A stretch of 64,000 nt of DNA from Gemmatimonas sp. (GTDB lineage Bacteria > Gemmatimonadota > Gemmatimonadetes > Longimicrobiales > Longimicrobiaceae), in contig WHSP01000003.1 in assembly GCA_009380025.1 (NCBI GenBank), positions 1 through 64,000 on the forward strand. The letters are read 5' to 3'. The notes under the pieces are model-generated. The model ran no database searches. It worked only from the letters and a program-made list of their open reading frames with translations, and was not told the origin of the DNA. Of the stretch, positions 44,456 through 54,532 are shown in pieces; positions within the stretch are counted from its first letter, which is position 1, and every line of letters starts with the position of its first letter. The position numbers and the translations under genes are program-made.

Positions 44456-45009
44456 CAAAACGGCACGTCACCGGATTCTCCGACGATCGCTTCGGTCTGG
44501 GCGCCCATGACCTCCCACGTCCGGAACTGCGTATCGGAGCGGAAGCTCGTACCGCGGCTCACTCGCCCGCCCTCGTAGAGCGTGAAGGGCCGGTTCGATG
44601 AGAGGCTATCGGTCCGCACATCGTAGATGAGTTGCTCTGTTTCGAGCCGTCGCTCGCCGTTGACTCCCTCGGCGATGAGCACGACGTCTTCACGCGCCAC
44701 GAAGCGGCCCGTCTCCATGTTGTAGTCCCCCAGCTTGGACGTGAGCTCGCCTGCCTCGGCGCCGGTTTCGCTATAGAACGTCACCCGTACTCCGCGGAGG
44801 TCGAACGTACGCTCCGAGTCGTAGATGTACGCGGTGTCGCTCCTCAGGTCCGCGGAGCGAACCCCATCCTTCGTGATGACGTGCCGGATGCTGTCAGCGA
44901 CTTTGTCGGCGGGCAGATCGAACGCCTCGGATGTCGCGGATGGCGTCGTGGCCTCGCGACCACAGCCGGCGGCCAGCACCGCCACCAAGGGAAGTACGAG
45001 CCAGCGCAT
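44455..45009 (-). CDS. lptC: LPS export protein LptC (lipoprotein form)
   Basis: Bitopic or lipid-anchored partner that passes LPS from LptBFG to LptA. The 184-residue product begins 'MRWLVLPLVAVLAAGCGREA', a clear lipobox (LAAGC), so it is probably an anchored lipoprotein instead of the transmembrane form of E. coli. The rest shows the LptC/OstA beta pattern ('SADLRSDTAYIYDSERTFDL', 'YNMETGRFVAREDVVLIAEG', 'LETEQLIYDVRTDSL'). It lies 3 nt after the kdsD stop and overlaps the LptA-like gene. Confidence 0.88.
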   Translation of the reverse strand: MRWLVLPLVAVLAAGCGREATTPSATSEAFDLPADKVADSIRHVITKDGVRSADLRSDTAYIYDSERTFDLRGVRVTFYSETGAEAGELTSKLGDYNMETGRFVAREDVVLIAEGVNGERRLETEQLIYDVRTDSLSSNRPFTLYEGGRVSRGTSFRSDTQFRTWEVMGAQTEAIVGESGDVPF

Positions 45010-45012
45010 CGT

Positions 45013-46026
45013 CTAGACCGCTCCCGCCCGCATCAGGTCGTGAAGGTGTACCATTCCTACCAATCGTCTATCGTCATCGAGAACGGGCATCGCCATGATC
45101 CCGAAACGCTCCATCGTTCCCACCGCGGCTGCGCCGAGCTCGTCCGCGATCGTGGTTTTCGGTTCCCGCGTCATCACATTGGTGACGGAAGTGTCGAAGA
45201 ACGTCTCCTGATGCTCCATCAACCGGGTCAGGTCGCCGGCCGTGACCACGCCCGAAAGCCGGCCGCTCTGGTCGGTGACGGCGACCGTCCCACGCTTCTC
45301 CGCCAGGAGCACGACGCACTCCCGCATCGTCGCCTCCGGCTGCAGGATCGGCAGGTCGTCGGTGATCATCACATCCCCGACCCGCAACAAGAGCCTTCGA
45401 CCAAGTGAGCCACCCGGGTGAAAACGAGCGAACTCCTCCGGACCGAACCCGCGCCGGCGAAGGAGCGAGAGAGCGAGCGCGTCGCCCATGACCATCGTAG
45501 CGGTCGTCGATGACGTTGGCGCGAGGTCGTGCGGGCACGCTTCCTCGTCCACGCCGCAATCGATCAAGAACGCCGCCTGTCTCCCCAGCATGGAGTCTCT
45601 ACGTCCTGTCATCGCAACGACTTGTACACCGGTACGGGAAAAGTATTCCGCCAGTCCCCGTAGCTCATCCGACTCGCCGCTCTTAGAGAGGAGGATGCCG
45701 ATGTCGTCCGGGCCGACGATTCCCAGATCCCCGTGCATCGCCTCCACGGGATGCAGAAAAGTCGCGGGGGTTCCCGTCGACGTGAGAGTCGCGGCGATCT
45801 TACGTCCCACGATTCCGGATTTCCCGATGCCGGACACGATAACGCGGCCGTGGGATGCGAGGATGGCCTCGACAGCTCCGACGAACCCCGCATCCAAGCG
45901 CCGGCCGAGCGCCGTCACCGCACTGGCTTCGGTTCGGATCACCCGATGAGCCTCCGCCAGAGTGTCGGCCTGCAGGGCGCTCAGCGAGGCAACCGCTTCA
46001 TCACGGGAGGCCGCGGTGGCGCTCAC
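45013..46026 (-). CDS. kdsD: D-arabinose-5-phosphate isomerase (KdsD/KpsF/GutQ)
   Basis: Converts ribulose-5-phosphate to arabinose-5-phosphate, the first Kdo precursor. From GTG 46026, overlapping the kdsC stop (GTGA), the product is 337 residues. The SIS domain has 'VIVSGIGKSGIVGRKIAATL', 'SGESDELRGLAEYFSRTG' and the diagnostic 'HPGGSLGRRLLLRVGDVMI'. Two CBS domains follow (about 205-335, 'VTNVMTREPKTTIADELGAA'). The track's ATG 46068 would overlap kdsC by 46 nt and is less likely. Confidence 0.95.
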   Translation of the reverse strand: MSATAASRDEAVASLSALQADTLAEAHRVIRTEASAVTALGRRLDAGFVGAVEAILASHGRVIVSGIGKSGIVGRKIAATLTSTGTPATFLHPVEAMHGDLGIVGPDDIGILLSKSGESDELRGLAEYFSRTGVQVVAMTGRRDSMLGRQAAFLIDCGVDEEACPHDLAPTSSTTATMVMGDALALSLLRRRGFGPEEFARFHPGGSLGRRLLLRVGDVMITDDLPILQPEATMRECVVLLAEKRGTVAVTDQSGRLSGVVTAGDLTRLMEHQETFFDTSVTNVMTREPKTTIADELGAAAVGTMERFGIMAMPVLDDDRRLVGMVHLHDLMRAGAV

Positions 46027-46595
46027 GCTGATCTCTCCGCGAGGTATGCGTCTACTCGGTCCGTCCATTCTCCACGTGCACGCAACAGCAATTCAGCAAA
46101 CTCACGAATCGCCCCGGACCCTCCGGGGCGCCTGGATGTCCAACGCGCCACCGCCTTGACCTCGGGAGCCGCGTTGGCGACGGCCGCGGGCAAGGCGACC
46201 CTGCGCAAGACCGGTAAGTCTGGAAGGTCATCGCCGACGAACGCTGCTTCGCTCCAATCTACGCTCAGCCTTTCAAGGAGGCGGATCGCGATCGGTAGCT
46301 TTGCGGCCGTCGGATCTTGATGGCATTCGACGATCCCCAGCTCCTCCGCCCGAATTCGAACTGCACCCGATTCGCGACCGGTGATGATGGCCACCTCGAT
46401 CCCCGCCTCCCGTAGAAAGCGAATGCCGATGCCATCCATGATCTCGAACCGTTTGAGCTCGACCCGTTCCCCGTTGTCGGTCACACCGAGATAGATCCCG
46501 CCGTCGGTGAGCACGCCGTCCACGTCCAGCATCACGAGGCGAATTCGGCGCGCGAGCTCGATTTCCGCCGGCCCACGATTGTGAACATCACCCAT
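46023..46595 (-). CDS. kdsC: Kdo-8-phosphate phosphatase KdsC
   Basis: HAD-family phosphatase giving free Kdo. From ATG 46595 the product is 190 residues; it overlaps kdsA by 8 nt. HAD motif I is 'VMLDVDGVLTDGGIYL', motif II is in 'VAIITGRESGAV', the lysine is in 'PTAAKLPIAI' and motif III is 'FVGDDLPDLPVLRRVALPAA'. As usual for KdsC there is no cap domain. It is flanked by kdsA and kdsD. Confidence 0.95.
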   Translation of the reverse strand: MGDVHNRGPAEIELARRIRLVMLDVDGVLTDGGIYLGVTDNGERVELKRFEIMDGIGIRFLREAGIEVAIITGRESGAVRIRAEELGIVECHQDPTAAKLPIAIRLLERLSVDWSEAAFVGDDLPDLPVLRRVALPAAVANAAPEVKAVARWTSRRPGGSGAIREFAELLLRARGEWTDRVDAYLAERSA

Positions 46596-47412
46596 GGGTG
46601 GCCGCCGGCGCGTGGCGAAGTGCATCGTGGATGGCGAGAACCTCCTCCAGCAGCGGCCGAAGCGACCCCAGCGGTAGCATGGTTGTCGCGTCAGACGGTG
46701 CCGTTCGCGGCTGTGGATGCACTTCCAGAAAGAGCCCGTCCGCTCCGGCGGCCACCGCTGCCCGAACCAGCGGAGGAGTGAACTCCGGCTGCCCTCCGCT
46801 CACGCCAGCGCCCTCTCCGGGGCGCTGCACCGAGTGGGTCCCGTCGAAGAGGATCGGGCCGTCGCATACCGCCCTGAGGGCGACGAAGCTTCGCATGTCG
46901 ACGACGAGGTTTCCGTAGCCGAAGAAGGTGCCCCGCTCCGTGACGGCAACACCCGCAGCGCCGGAACCCAGCGCCTTCCGCACCGCGCCGTCCATCTCGG
47001 TTGGGCCCATCCACTGTCCCTTCTTGATGTTGACAGGGCGGCCGGTCGCTCCCGCCGCGGCGAGGAGATCGGTCTGGCGGCAGAGGAAGGCCGGCACCTG
47101 CAAAACGTCTACGACCTCGGCGGCCGCCGCGCACTGCGAGACTTCGTGGACGTCGGTCAGTAACGGCAGGCCCGAATGCTCGCGAATTCTGGCGAGCCCC
47201 TTCAAGCCCTCGAGGAGTCCGGGTCCCCGGGGCGAATCGGCAGACGAGCGATTCGCCTTGTCGAACGAGGCTTTGAAGACGATAGGCAGCCTCAACTCGG
47301 CAGCGATGCTCGCGAGCGCTTCCGCGATCTGAAGGTTCAGGCGGTCGTCCTCGAGAACGCAGGGCCCCGCGATGAGGAAGAACGGCCCGCCCGGCCGGAA
47401 GAGATCGCTCAT
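46588..47412 (-). CDS. kdsA: Kdo-8-phosphate synthase KdsA
   Basis: Condenses PEP with arabinose-5-phosphate. From ATG 47412 the product is 274 residues (the track's 47553 start lies in pyrG). Motifs are 'FFLIAGPCVLEDDRLNL', 'VFKASFDKANRSSADSPRG', 'LTDVHEVSQCAAAAEVVDVL' and 'DGTHSVQRPG'. The Cys of 'AGPCVLE' replaces the Asn found in metal-independent enzymes such as E. coli KdsA, indicating the metal-dependent class. 'NIKKGQWMGPTEM' is a slight variant of the usual KKGQFLSP loop. Confidence 0.95.
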   Translation of the reverse strand: MSDLFRPGGPFFLIAGPCVLEDDRLNLQIAEALASIAAELRLPIVFKASFDKANRSSADSPRGPGLLEGLKGLARIREHSGLPLLTDVHEVSQCAAAAEVVDVLQVPAFLCRQTDLLAAAGATGRPVNIKKGQWMGPTEMDGAVRKALGSGAAGVAVTERGTFFGYGNLVVDMRSFVALRAVCDGPILFDGTHSVQRPGEGAGVSGGQPEFTPPLVRAAVAAGADGLFLEVHPQPRTAPSDATTMLPLGSLRPLLEEVLAIHDALRHAPAATHG

Positions 47413-47506
47413 GGCTTTCGACGCGCACTGGCCGGTCGGTGTACCCCGTTCGGCCAACGGAGTGTTCCGCTCGGAGGGATTGGACGCCTCAGATCGGGAT
47501 CGGGCG

Positions 47507-49216
<1,710 letters not shown>

Positions 49217-49295
49217 TTATCCTTCACGTTCTCCGATCGCACTGTTCAGCGCCATCTCCTCGGCCCACCGATCGGCCCCGTACGTTGCTTCATTT

Positions 49296-50051
49296 TCAAC
49301 TCGCCCTCAGCCGTTCCTCTGCCTTCTCGGCGTCTTCGAGCGTGTCCACGCCGCCAACTCCACCCCGCGCTACCGCGACACCGATCCGCATGCCCCCAGC
49401 GAGCGGCCGCAACTGCTCCAGCCGCTCGACCCGCTCCAACTCGCCCTCGGGCAGTTCGACCCAACGCTGTAACGAACGCGCCTCGTACGCGTAGATCCCT
49501 ATGTGCCGGAGAAACAATTCGCTAGCGAAATCGGCAGCTGCAGGCTCCGCATCTCGCGCGTGCGGAATTGGGGACCGCGAAAAGTAGAGAGCCCCACCAT
49601 CCCTTCCCCGTACCACCTTCACCACCGACGCCGACCGCAACTCCTCGCGACTCTCGATCGGCGAGGCCACCGTGCCGACTTCCCACCCTTCCCTCACCAG
49701 GCCTATCGCTTCGGCAAGGTGCGCCGGATCGACGAACGGTTCGTCACCCTGCACGTTCACCACAATCGGATAACCCCGATATCTCAGACGCCTTGCCACT
49801 TCAGCCACTCGATCCGTACCCGAAGGGTGATCCCTCGACGTGAGCTCGACCTGCGCACCGATCGACCGGCCGTGCTCCGCTATCTCCTCACTATCCGTGG
49901 CGATGACGACAAGGTCGAACTGCGGGCATGCGATCACGCGTCGCCATACCCACTCGACAAGGGGGCGGCCGGCGATCAAGTGAAGAGGCTTTCGTGGGAG
50001 GCGAGTGGACCCGAGCCGGGCGGGAATCACCGCCAGGGCAGCCCCGTTCAC
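49296..50051 (-). CDS. kdsB: CMP-Kdo synthetase KdsB
   Basis: Activates Kdo with CTP. The 251-residue product begins 'ALAVIPARLGSTRLPRKPLH', the nucleotide-binding signature, and continues with 'DLVVIATDSEEIAEHGR', 'LTSRDHPSGTDRVAEVA', 'IVVNVQGDEPFVDPAHLAEA' and 'RHIGIYAYEARSLQRWVELP'. It starts at GTG 50051, and a strong promoter-like sequence lies 52 nt upstream. A 118-nt gap follows before pyrG. First gene of the minus-strand Kdo and LPS-export operon. Confidence 0.95.
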   Translation of the reverse strand: MNGAALAVIPARLGSTRLPRKPLHLIAGRPLVEWVWRRVIACPQFDLVVIATDSEEIAEHGRSIGAQVELTSRDHPSGTDRVAEVARRLRYRGYPIVVNVQGDEPFVDPAHLAEAIGLVREGWEVGTVASPIESREELRSASVVKVVRGRDGGALYFSRSPIPHARDAEPAAADFASELFLRHIGIYAYEARSLQRWVELPEGELERVERLEQLRPLAGGMRIGVAVARGGVGGVDTLEDAEKAEERLRAS

Positions 50052-50102
50052 GATGTCTGCGGGGCGGAGAGGCAGGCCAAAGATGCAATATTCACGCCAG
50101 AG

Positions 50103-50131
50103 AATCTAGCGCGCCGCTTGCCGTTTGTCAA
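50103..50131 (-). promoter_or_regulatory. Sigma-70-type promoter of the kdsB operon
   Basis: On the minus strand: perfect -35 TTGACA (50126-50131), exactly 17 nt, then -10 TAGATT (50103-50108). The predicted start is near 50096, leaving a leader of about 45 nt to kdsB. The -35 overlaps the stop codon of the upstream outer-membrane gene. Confidence 0.65.
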
Positions 50132-51633
50132 AACAACGGACCAAGACCCAGCGGGATCTGAGCGCCGAGATGGACTTCGGGATCGAGCGGTCGGTCGTCG
50201 GGATTGACATAGACCATGAGATCGACGATTCCGAGGCGAAGGCCAGCACCGAGGTTTTGTGCGATGCGGGGCATCCTCGTGCCGGTCCGCCAGGCCATGC
50301 CGGCGGCATGAAGCAGGCGGATCGACGGGGAGCCAAAGATCGGCAGCCGAACGGCGGGGACCGGAACTAGATAGTTCGATTCGACGAACAGGACGTGGTC
50401 TCCCCGGTACTCGGCAACTTCGTGTGCCGGCAGTGTTCCAGGCCCGCCGACGAAGCTCCAGCGCTGCAACGGCACCTCGCGACTCCCAATGGGAAGGAGG
50501 ACGTAGGCAGCGACCTGGATCTGATGCTGATACAGAGCTACCATGCTCCAGGTACCCGATGCCGTGAGCTGTGCGAACTGGAAGTCGCCGGGGTTCGGCG
50601 GGGCGAATTCGACGCCGACGCGACCGGCAAAGCTGGAGGTCTGACCCTGCCACCCGGCGTTGAAGCCACCGACCAGGGAGGCGAGAACGCCCTCATCGAT
50701 CGGGGGATTGAATCGCCAACCGTCGTCGCCTCCGAAGAGCGTCCAGGGGTCACCGGCGGCCAGGCTTCGATCGCGGGAAGCTCTCGCGGTGACGAATGGC
50801 GTGACGAACCCTTCTCCCGGGATCAGAGGCGGAGGAGGAGTCCGCGCGAGAGTGAGGGAGACCTCCGCCGATCGGAAGTAGTCGCGAACATCGGAGCGGA
50901 CCAGGATCGCGGCCAACGAGTTCTCGAGATCGCCTCGGATCCAATCATCGGTAGTGTACGTGGATCGCTGTGCCTGAGCGGTGACGAGGAGGCGCGAAAA
51001 TGGTCGAAGGGTGAGCCGAAGTCCCCCGTCGACCGTGTTGGGCTCGACGTTGTAGGCAATGGTTCCGCGAAGGGCGAATGCGGCCGTATCCCCTGAAGAC
51101 GCCAGTTCGGCGGACCATCGCAAGGACAGGCCATCGACGCGGTTGTACGTTGGCATCCCGAAGCCGAAGACGTTCGGGAGGCGGAAGACGGTTCGGGCAG
51201 GAGGAGGGCCGACGAGGGAAATGGTGCGTGAGGATCCGCTCGCTGCGATCTCGGTCTCGATGCCCGACTCCAGAGGGACGATGTCGCCGACCTCGGCCAT
51301 GCCCGAGGGGAAGATCTCCGAGTTCAGGCTAGCGATCGGGCCCGGCACCGAGGCGCCCGGTCGAATGAACAGCTCGCCTCGTACGACGGCAACCGTACCC
51401 TCGACTCGCCCTGCGATGGTCACCCGTGAGCCCAGCACGAGCAGATCAGAATCGATCTCCGCGCCGGCCGGAATTACGGTGTCGCGATCGACCAGGTGGT
51501 AGCTTCCGCGATCCAGAATGGAATCCAGGATGACGGCCGCGGCGTCGCCGGTGGCACCTTCGGTGACGATCTGAGCGGCCGCGGGGGTGGCGGCGACCTG
51601 CGCCAGGAGCAGAAGGATGGGGAGGTGCCGCAC
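50128..51633 (-). CDS. Predicted outer-membrane beta-barrel protein with bactofilin-like N-terminus
   Basis: A 501-residue protein from GTG 51633 (GTG 51636 alternative). A signal peptide is clear ('LPILLLLAQVAATPAAA'). Residues about 45-130 ('IDSDLLVLGSRVTIAGRVEG', 'VVRGELFIRPGASVPGPIAS') read as short beta-helix repeats like polymer-forming/bactofilin proteins. The rest alternates hydrophobic and polar residues with many aromatic strand ends and finishes 'IPLGLGPLF', a C-terminal Phe as in BAM substrates. I do not recognise a named family. The frame upstream of 51633 in the track overlaps pabA and is rejected. Confidence 0.75.
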   Translation of the reverse strand: MRHLPILLLLAQVAATPAAAQIVTEGATGDAAAVILDSILDRGSYHLVDRDTVIPAGAEIDSDLLVLGSRVTIAGRVEGTVAVVRGELFIRPGASVPGPIASLNSEIFPSGMAEVGDIVPLESGIETEIAASGSSRTISLVGPPPARTVFRLPNVFGFGMPTYNRVDGLSLRWSAELASSGDTAAFALRGTIAYNVEPNTVDGGLRLTLRPFSRLLVTAQAQRSTYTTDDWIRGDLENSLAAILVRSDVRDYFRSAEVSLTLARTPPPPLIPGEGFVTPFVTARASRDRSLAAGDPWTLFGGDDGWRFNPPIDEGVLASLVGGFNAGWQGQTSSFAGRVGVEFAPPNPGDFQFAQLTASGTWSMVALYQHQIQVAAYVLLPIGSREVPLQRWSFVGGPGTLPAHEVAEYRGDHVLFVESNYLVPVPAVRLPIFGSPSIRLLHAAGMAWRTGTRMPRIAQNLGAGLRLGIVDLMVYVNPDDRPLDPEVHLGAQIPLGLGPLF

Positions 51634-51637
51634 CACC

Positions 51638-52216
51638 TCAGACCGAGTCGAGGAAGTTGCGCAGGAGATCGAGACCGTGCTCGCTCGCGATGGATTCCGG
51701 ATGAAACTGAACGCCCCAGACCGGGTGGCTACGATGCCGAACGGCCTGGATCTCGGTTTCGTGTCCAGGCTCGTCGGTATGGGCCACGACCTCGAGCTCG
51801 TCTGGCAGGGTGTCCGGGTCGATGACCAGCGAATGGTATCTTGCGACCGTGAACGGAGACGGAAGGTCCTCAAAGATTCCTTCTCCGTTGTGGCGTATGG
51901 GTGAGGTTTTCCCATGCATCAGGCGCTTGGCCCGAATGACCGCGCCGCCGTATGCCGTTCCGATCGCCTGATGGCCGAGGCAGACGCCGAGAATTGGAAC
52001 GTCCGAACCGAGCTCCTGGATCACGGCGACCGACACCCCTGCTTCCGCGGGTGTGCACGGGCCCGGGGAAATGACGATCGCCTCGGGCGCGAGGGCCCGA
52101 ATCTCCTCGGTCGAAACCTGGTCGTTCCGATGCACCTCGATGCGCGCGCCGAGCTCACCGAGGTACTGCACCAGGTTGAAGGTGAAGCTGTCGTAGTTGT
52201 CGATGACCAGAATCAT
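51638..52216 (-). CDS. pabA: Anthranilate/aminodeoxychorismate synthase glutamine amidotransferase (PabA/TrpG)
   Basis: Class I glutaminase that feeds ammonia to a chorismate-using synthase. From ATG 52216 the product is 192 residues: '[20 protein letters not shown]', nucleophile '[20 protein letters not shown]' and '[20 protein letters not shown]' for the His/Glu pair. PabA and TrpG cannot be separated by sequence alone, and no trpE or pabB is adjacent. It may serve both folate and tryptophan synthesis. It lies 1 nt upstream of the start region of the outer-membrane gene. Confidence 0.92.
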   Translation of the reverse strand: MILVIDNYDSFTFNLVQYLGELGARIEVHRNDQVSTEEIRALAPEAIVISPGPCTPAEAGVSVAVIQELGSDVPILGVCLGHQAIGTAYGGAVIRAKRLMHGKTSPIRHNGEGIFEDLPSPFTVARYHSLVIDPDTLPDELEVVAHTDEPGHETEIQAVRHRSHPVWGVQFHPESIASEHGLDLLRNFLDSV

Positions 52217-52244
52217 TGGCACTGCGCCCGAAGGCTGGGGTGAT

Positions 52245-53180
52245 TCAGTCGGCCCGGGGATGAAACGATCGGTGCACCTCCGCGAGGTAACGCCGGTCGA
52301 CATGGGTATAGATCTGCGTCGTGGAGATATCGGCGTGTCCGAGCATCTCCTGAACGGCGATCAGGTCCGCACCCCCCTCGAGCAGGTGCGTGGCGAACGA
52401 ATGCCGGAGCGTGTGCGGGGATACTCGCCGATCGATCCCGACCGCATCGACGTGTCCGCGAAGAATCTTCCATACACCCATGCGTGTGAGCGGCGTACCG
52501 CGTGCGTTGAGGAAGACGTGTCCCTCTCCCCTGCCCCGCTCGAGCCTGGGTCGAGTCTCGCGGATGTACAGCGAAAGAGCGCCGATTGCCCGGCGCCCGA
52601 TTGGAACGATCCGCTCCTTCCCCCCCTTTCCCCTGACACGTGCGAGCTCTTCCCCGAGTGACAGATCGTGGATCTTGAGTCGCAAGACCTCCGATACGCG
52701 TACCCCGCTGGCATACATGAACTCGAGGAGAGCCCGGTCCCGCCACGCGAGGGGGTGGGAAAGGTCGGGCGCCTCGAGCAACCTTTCGACCTCGGCGATG
52801 CTAAGCACTTCCGGAAGAGTCTGCCACCCTCGAGGGGTCTGGATCCTCTCGCTCGGATCGGCCGAAACGAGGCCTTCGGCCAGGAGGAACCCGAAGTAGG
52901 TGCGGACTGCGGAAACGTTCCGCGCAATGGAGCTCGGCGCCAGACCCAGGTCTTTCAACCGGAGGACGAACGGGCGCAGATCAGTGATCGAGACACTCTC
53001 CGGTCCTTCGCATCCTCGGGTTCGAAGAAAGATCGCTGCCCGTGCGACATCGTGATCATAGGCTTCGAGAGTTCGTTCCGACACGCCACGCTCGAAGCGC
53101 AGGTGATCGAGAAATCGATGGAGCTGAAAATCCCTCCGCAGCTGGTCGAGGCCGGCGAGTTGGGGGGATGGGCTCGTCAT
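52245..53180 (-). CDS. xerD: Tyrosine recombinase XerD-like
   Basis: Site-specific recombinase for chromosome dimer resolution. From ATG 53180 (ATGA overlap with dedA) the product is 311 residues. A SAM-like N-terminal core-binding domain ('[20 protein letters not shown]') is followed by the catalytic domain with Arg in '[17 protein letters not shown]', Lys in '[14 protein letters not shown]', '[20 protein letters not shown]', '[15 protein letters not shown]' with the nucleophilic Tyr. All catalytic residues are present. Assignment to XerD over XerC is by general resemblance. It sits among housekeeping genes with no sign of an integron or phage. Confidence 0.9.
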   Translation of the reverse strand: MTSPSPQLAGLDQLRRDFQLHRFLDHLRFERGVSERTLEAYDHDVARAAIFLRTRGCEGPESVSITDLRPFVLRLKDLGLAPSSIARNVSAVRTYFGFLLAEGLVSADPSERIQTPRGWQTLPEVLSIAEVERLLEAPDLSHPLAWRDRALLEFMYASGVRVSEVLRLKIHDLSLGEELARVRGKGGKERIVPIGRRAIGALSLYIRETRPRLERGRGEGHVFLNARGTPLTRMGVWKILRGHVDAVGIDRRVSPHTLRHSFATHLLEGGADLIAVQEMLGHADISTTQIYTHVDRRYLAEVHRSFHPRAD

Positions 53181-53809
53181 GCGCCTCCCGTACCCTCTTT
53201 TTGAGCTCGGGTTCGCCACCAGAGCCACGCGAGCGCCGCCACGAGTACGGCGGCCACAATCGACAGGTAGCCGCCGAGCTGGCTGAAGAAGGAGAGGATG
53301 GCGCGCCAGTTGGCGCCAGCCGCCGCGCCTAGATACACCAGCAGACCGTACCAGGCTGCGGAGGCAAGAGCAACGGGAAGGGCAGTGCCCCAGAAGCCAA
53401 GACGGGAGACGCCAGCAAATGCCGGCACGACCGGTCGGAAAACGGGGAGGAAGCGACTGAAGAAGATGATGGGGAAGCCGTAGCGCGCATACGCGCGGGC
53501 CAGGGCATGGATCTGACGAGGATCGAGCAACGCCCTTCCAAGCCTCCCCTCGAAGAAACGCGGTCCGTAGTGGAGACCGACCCAGTAGATCGCTAGCGCA
53601 CTCCCCACATTCCCGAGCCAGACGACGAGGAAGAGGCCACTGGCATCGGCCGGTCCCGCCCCGGCCACGACGCCCCCGACCAATACCATCACGTCGGCCG
53701 GAACCGGGGGGAAAACGTTCTCCACGGCCGCGGCCAGGCCAAGTGTCAGATACAGGAGCCACTCGGGGATTCCGAGCAGCCAGGCCATCAGATCACCGGC
53801 CAGTTTCAC
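53177..53809 (-). CDS. DedA-family membrane protein
   Basis: A 210-residue protein with about five membrane segments. The family core is 'LAAAVENVFPPVPADVMVLV' (acidic-proline re-entrant motif) and 'FFSRFLPVFRPVVPAFAGVS' with the conserved arginines. DedA proteins are implicated in undecaprenyl-phosphate or phospholipid translocation and membrane-potential maintenance. GTG 53809 is the start, 49 nt after ispF. A basic C-terminal tail ('WWRTRAQKEG') is presumably cytosolic. Confidence 0.92.
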   Translation of the reverse strand: MKLAGDLMAWLLGIPEWLLYLTLGLAAAVENVFPPVPADVMVLVGGVVAGAGPADASGLFLVVWLGNVGSALAIYWVGLHYGPRFFEGRLGRALLDPRQIHALARAYARYGFPIIFFSRFLPVFRPVVPAFAGVSRLGFWGTALPVALASAAWYGLLVYLGAAAGANWRAILSFFSQLGGYLSIVAAVLVAALAWLWWRTRAQKEGTGGA

Positions 53810-53858
53810 AGCGCCTCGTGGTAAGGGAGGACCCGGCGGTCTGGATGGTGTAGGCCCG

Positions 53859-54380
53859 TCAGAGCTCGGGCAGGGCCGGCGAATGCCGGGCGTGGACTGG
53901 ATCCTGATCTTCGACCCGGTCGATCAGGACGACCGCATGAACTGCGATGCCTTCCTCGCGACCGATCCATCCCATTCCCTCGTTCGACTTGCCCTTGATG
54001 GAAACGTGCGTGGGGGCGATGCCGATCACCTCGGCGAGGCGCCCGCGCATCGCATCTACATGCGGGCCGATCCGGGGCTGCTCGGCCACCACCGTCGCAT
54101 CGACGTTGACGACCTGGTAGTTCTCGCTCTCGAGCAGGCGCACGACGCGGGCCAACAACGACAGCGAGTCCGCACCTTTCCACTCCACGTCGGTCGGCGG
54201 GAAATGCGTGCCGATGTCGCCCAGGCCGGCCGCACCCAGGAGAGCATCCGTCACCGCATGCGTCAACGCATCCGCATCGGAATGACCCGACAATCCCCGC
54301 CCGGGGATTTCCACACCACCCAGGATAAGACGCCGGCCGTCCTCAAAGCGGTGTGAGTCGTAGCCGTAGCCGATGCGCAT
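53859..54380 (-). CDS. ispF: 2-C-methyl-D-erythritol 2,4-cyclodiphosphate synthase IspF
   Basis: Fifth step of the MEP isoprenoid pathway. From ATG 54380 the product is 173 residues with the metal-binding 'GYDSHRFEDGRRLILGG', 'SGHSDADALTHAVTDALLGA' and 'GDIGTHFPPTDVEWKGADS', and the C-terminal 'KGKSNEGMGWIGREEGIAVH'. About 15 extra residues follow the usual end. ispD, often adjacent or fused, is not in the window. The 152 nt upstream, to fabF, contain no convincing gene. Confidence 0.95.
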   Translation of the reverse strand: MRIGYGYDSHRFEDGRRLILGGVEIPGRGLSGHSDADALTHAVTDALLGAAGLGDIGTHFPPTDVEWKGADSLSLLARVVRLLESENYQVVNVDATVVAEQPRIGPHVDAMRGRLAEVIGIAPTHVSIKGKSNEGMGWIGREEGIAVHAVVLIDRVEDQDPVHARHSPALPEL

Positions 54381-54532
54381 GCTCGGAATCGGGAAAGGAG
54401 TATCTGGAAAGCGTTCGGCAGGCGGTCGACCAGGAGTCGCCATCCTGGGTCGGTAGGATTGCCAAAAGCCCCAAAGCCAGTACGACTGGGCTTATCCAGG
54501 CAAGGTCCTTATCGTTCGGGCATCGGGTCCTG

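Noticed and set aside
52245-53180. Integrase of a mobile element
   Set aside because: Size, motifs and housekeeping neighbours fit XerC/XerD; no attachment repeats or cargo were seen.
54381-54532. Minus-strand open frame between fabF and ispF encoding a hydrophobic stretch (ISPVVLALGLLAILP)
   Set aside because: The frame has no ATG or GTG start between its upstream stop and the hydrophobic part and no ribosome-binding site; likely chance.
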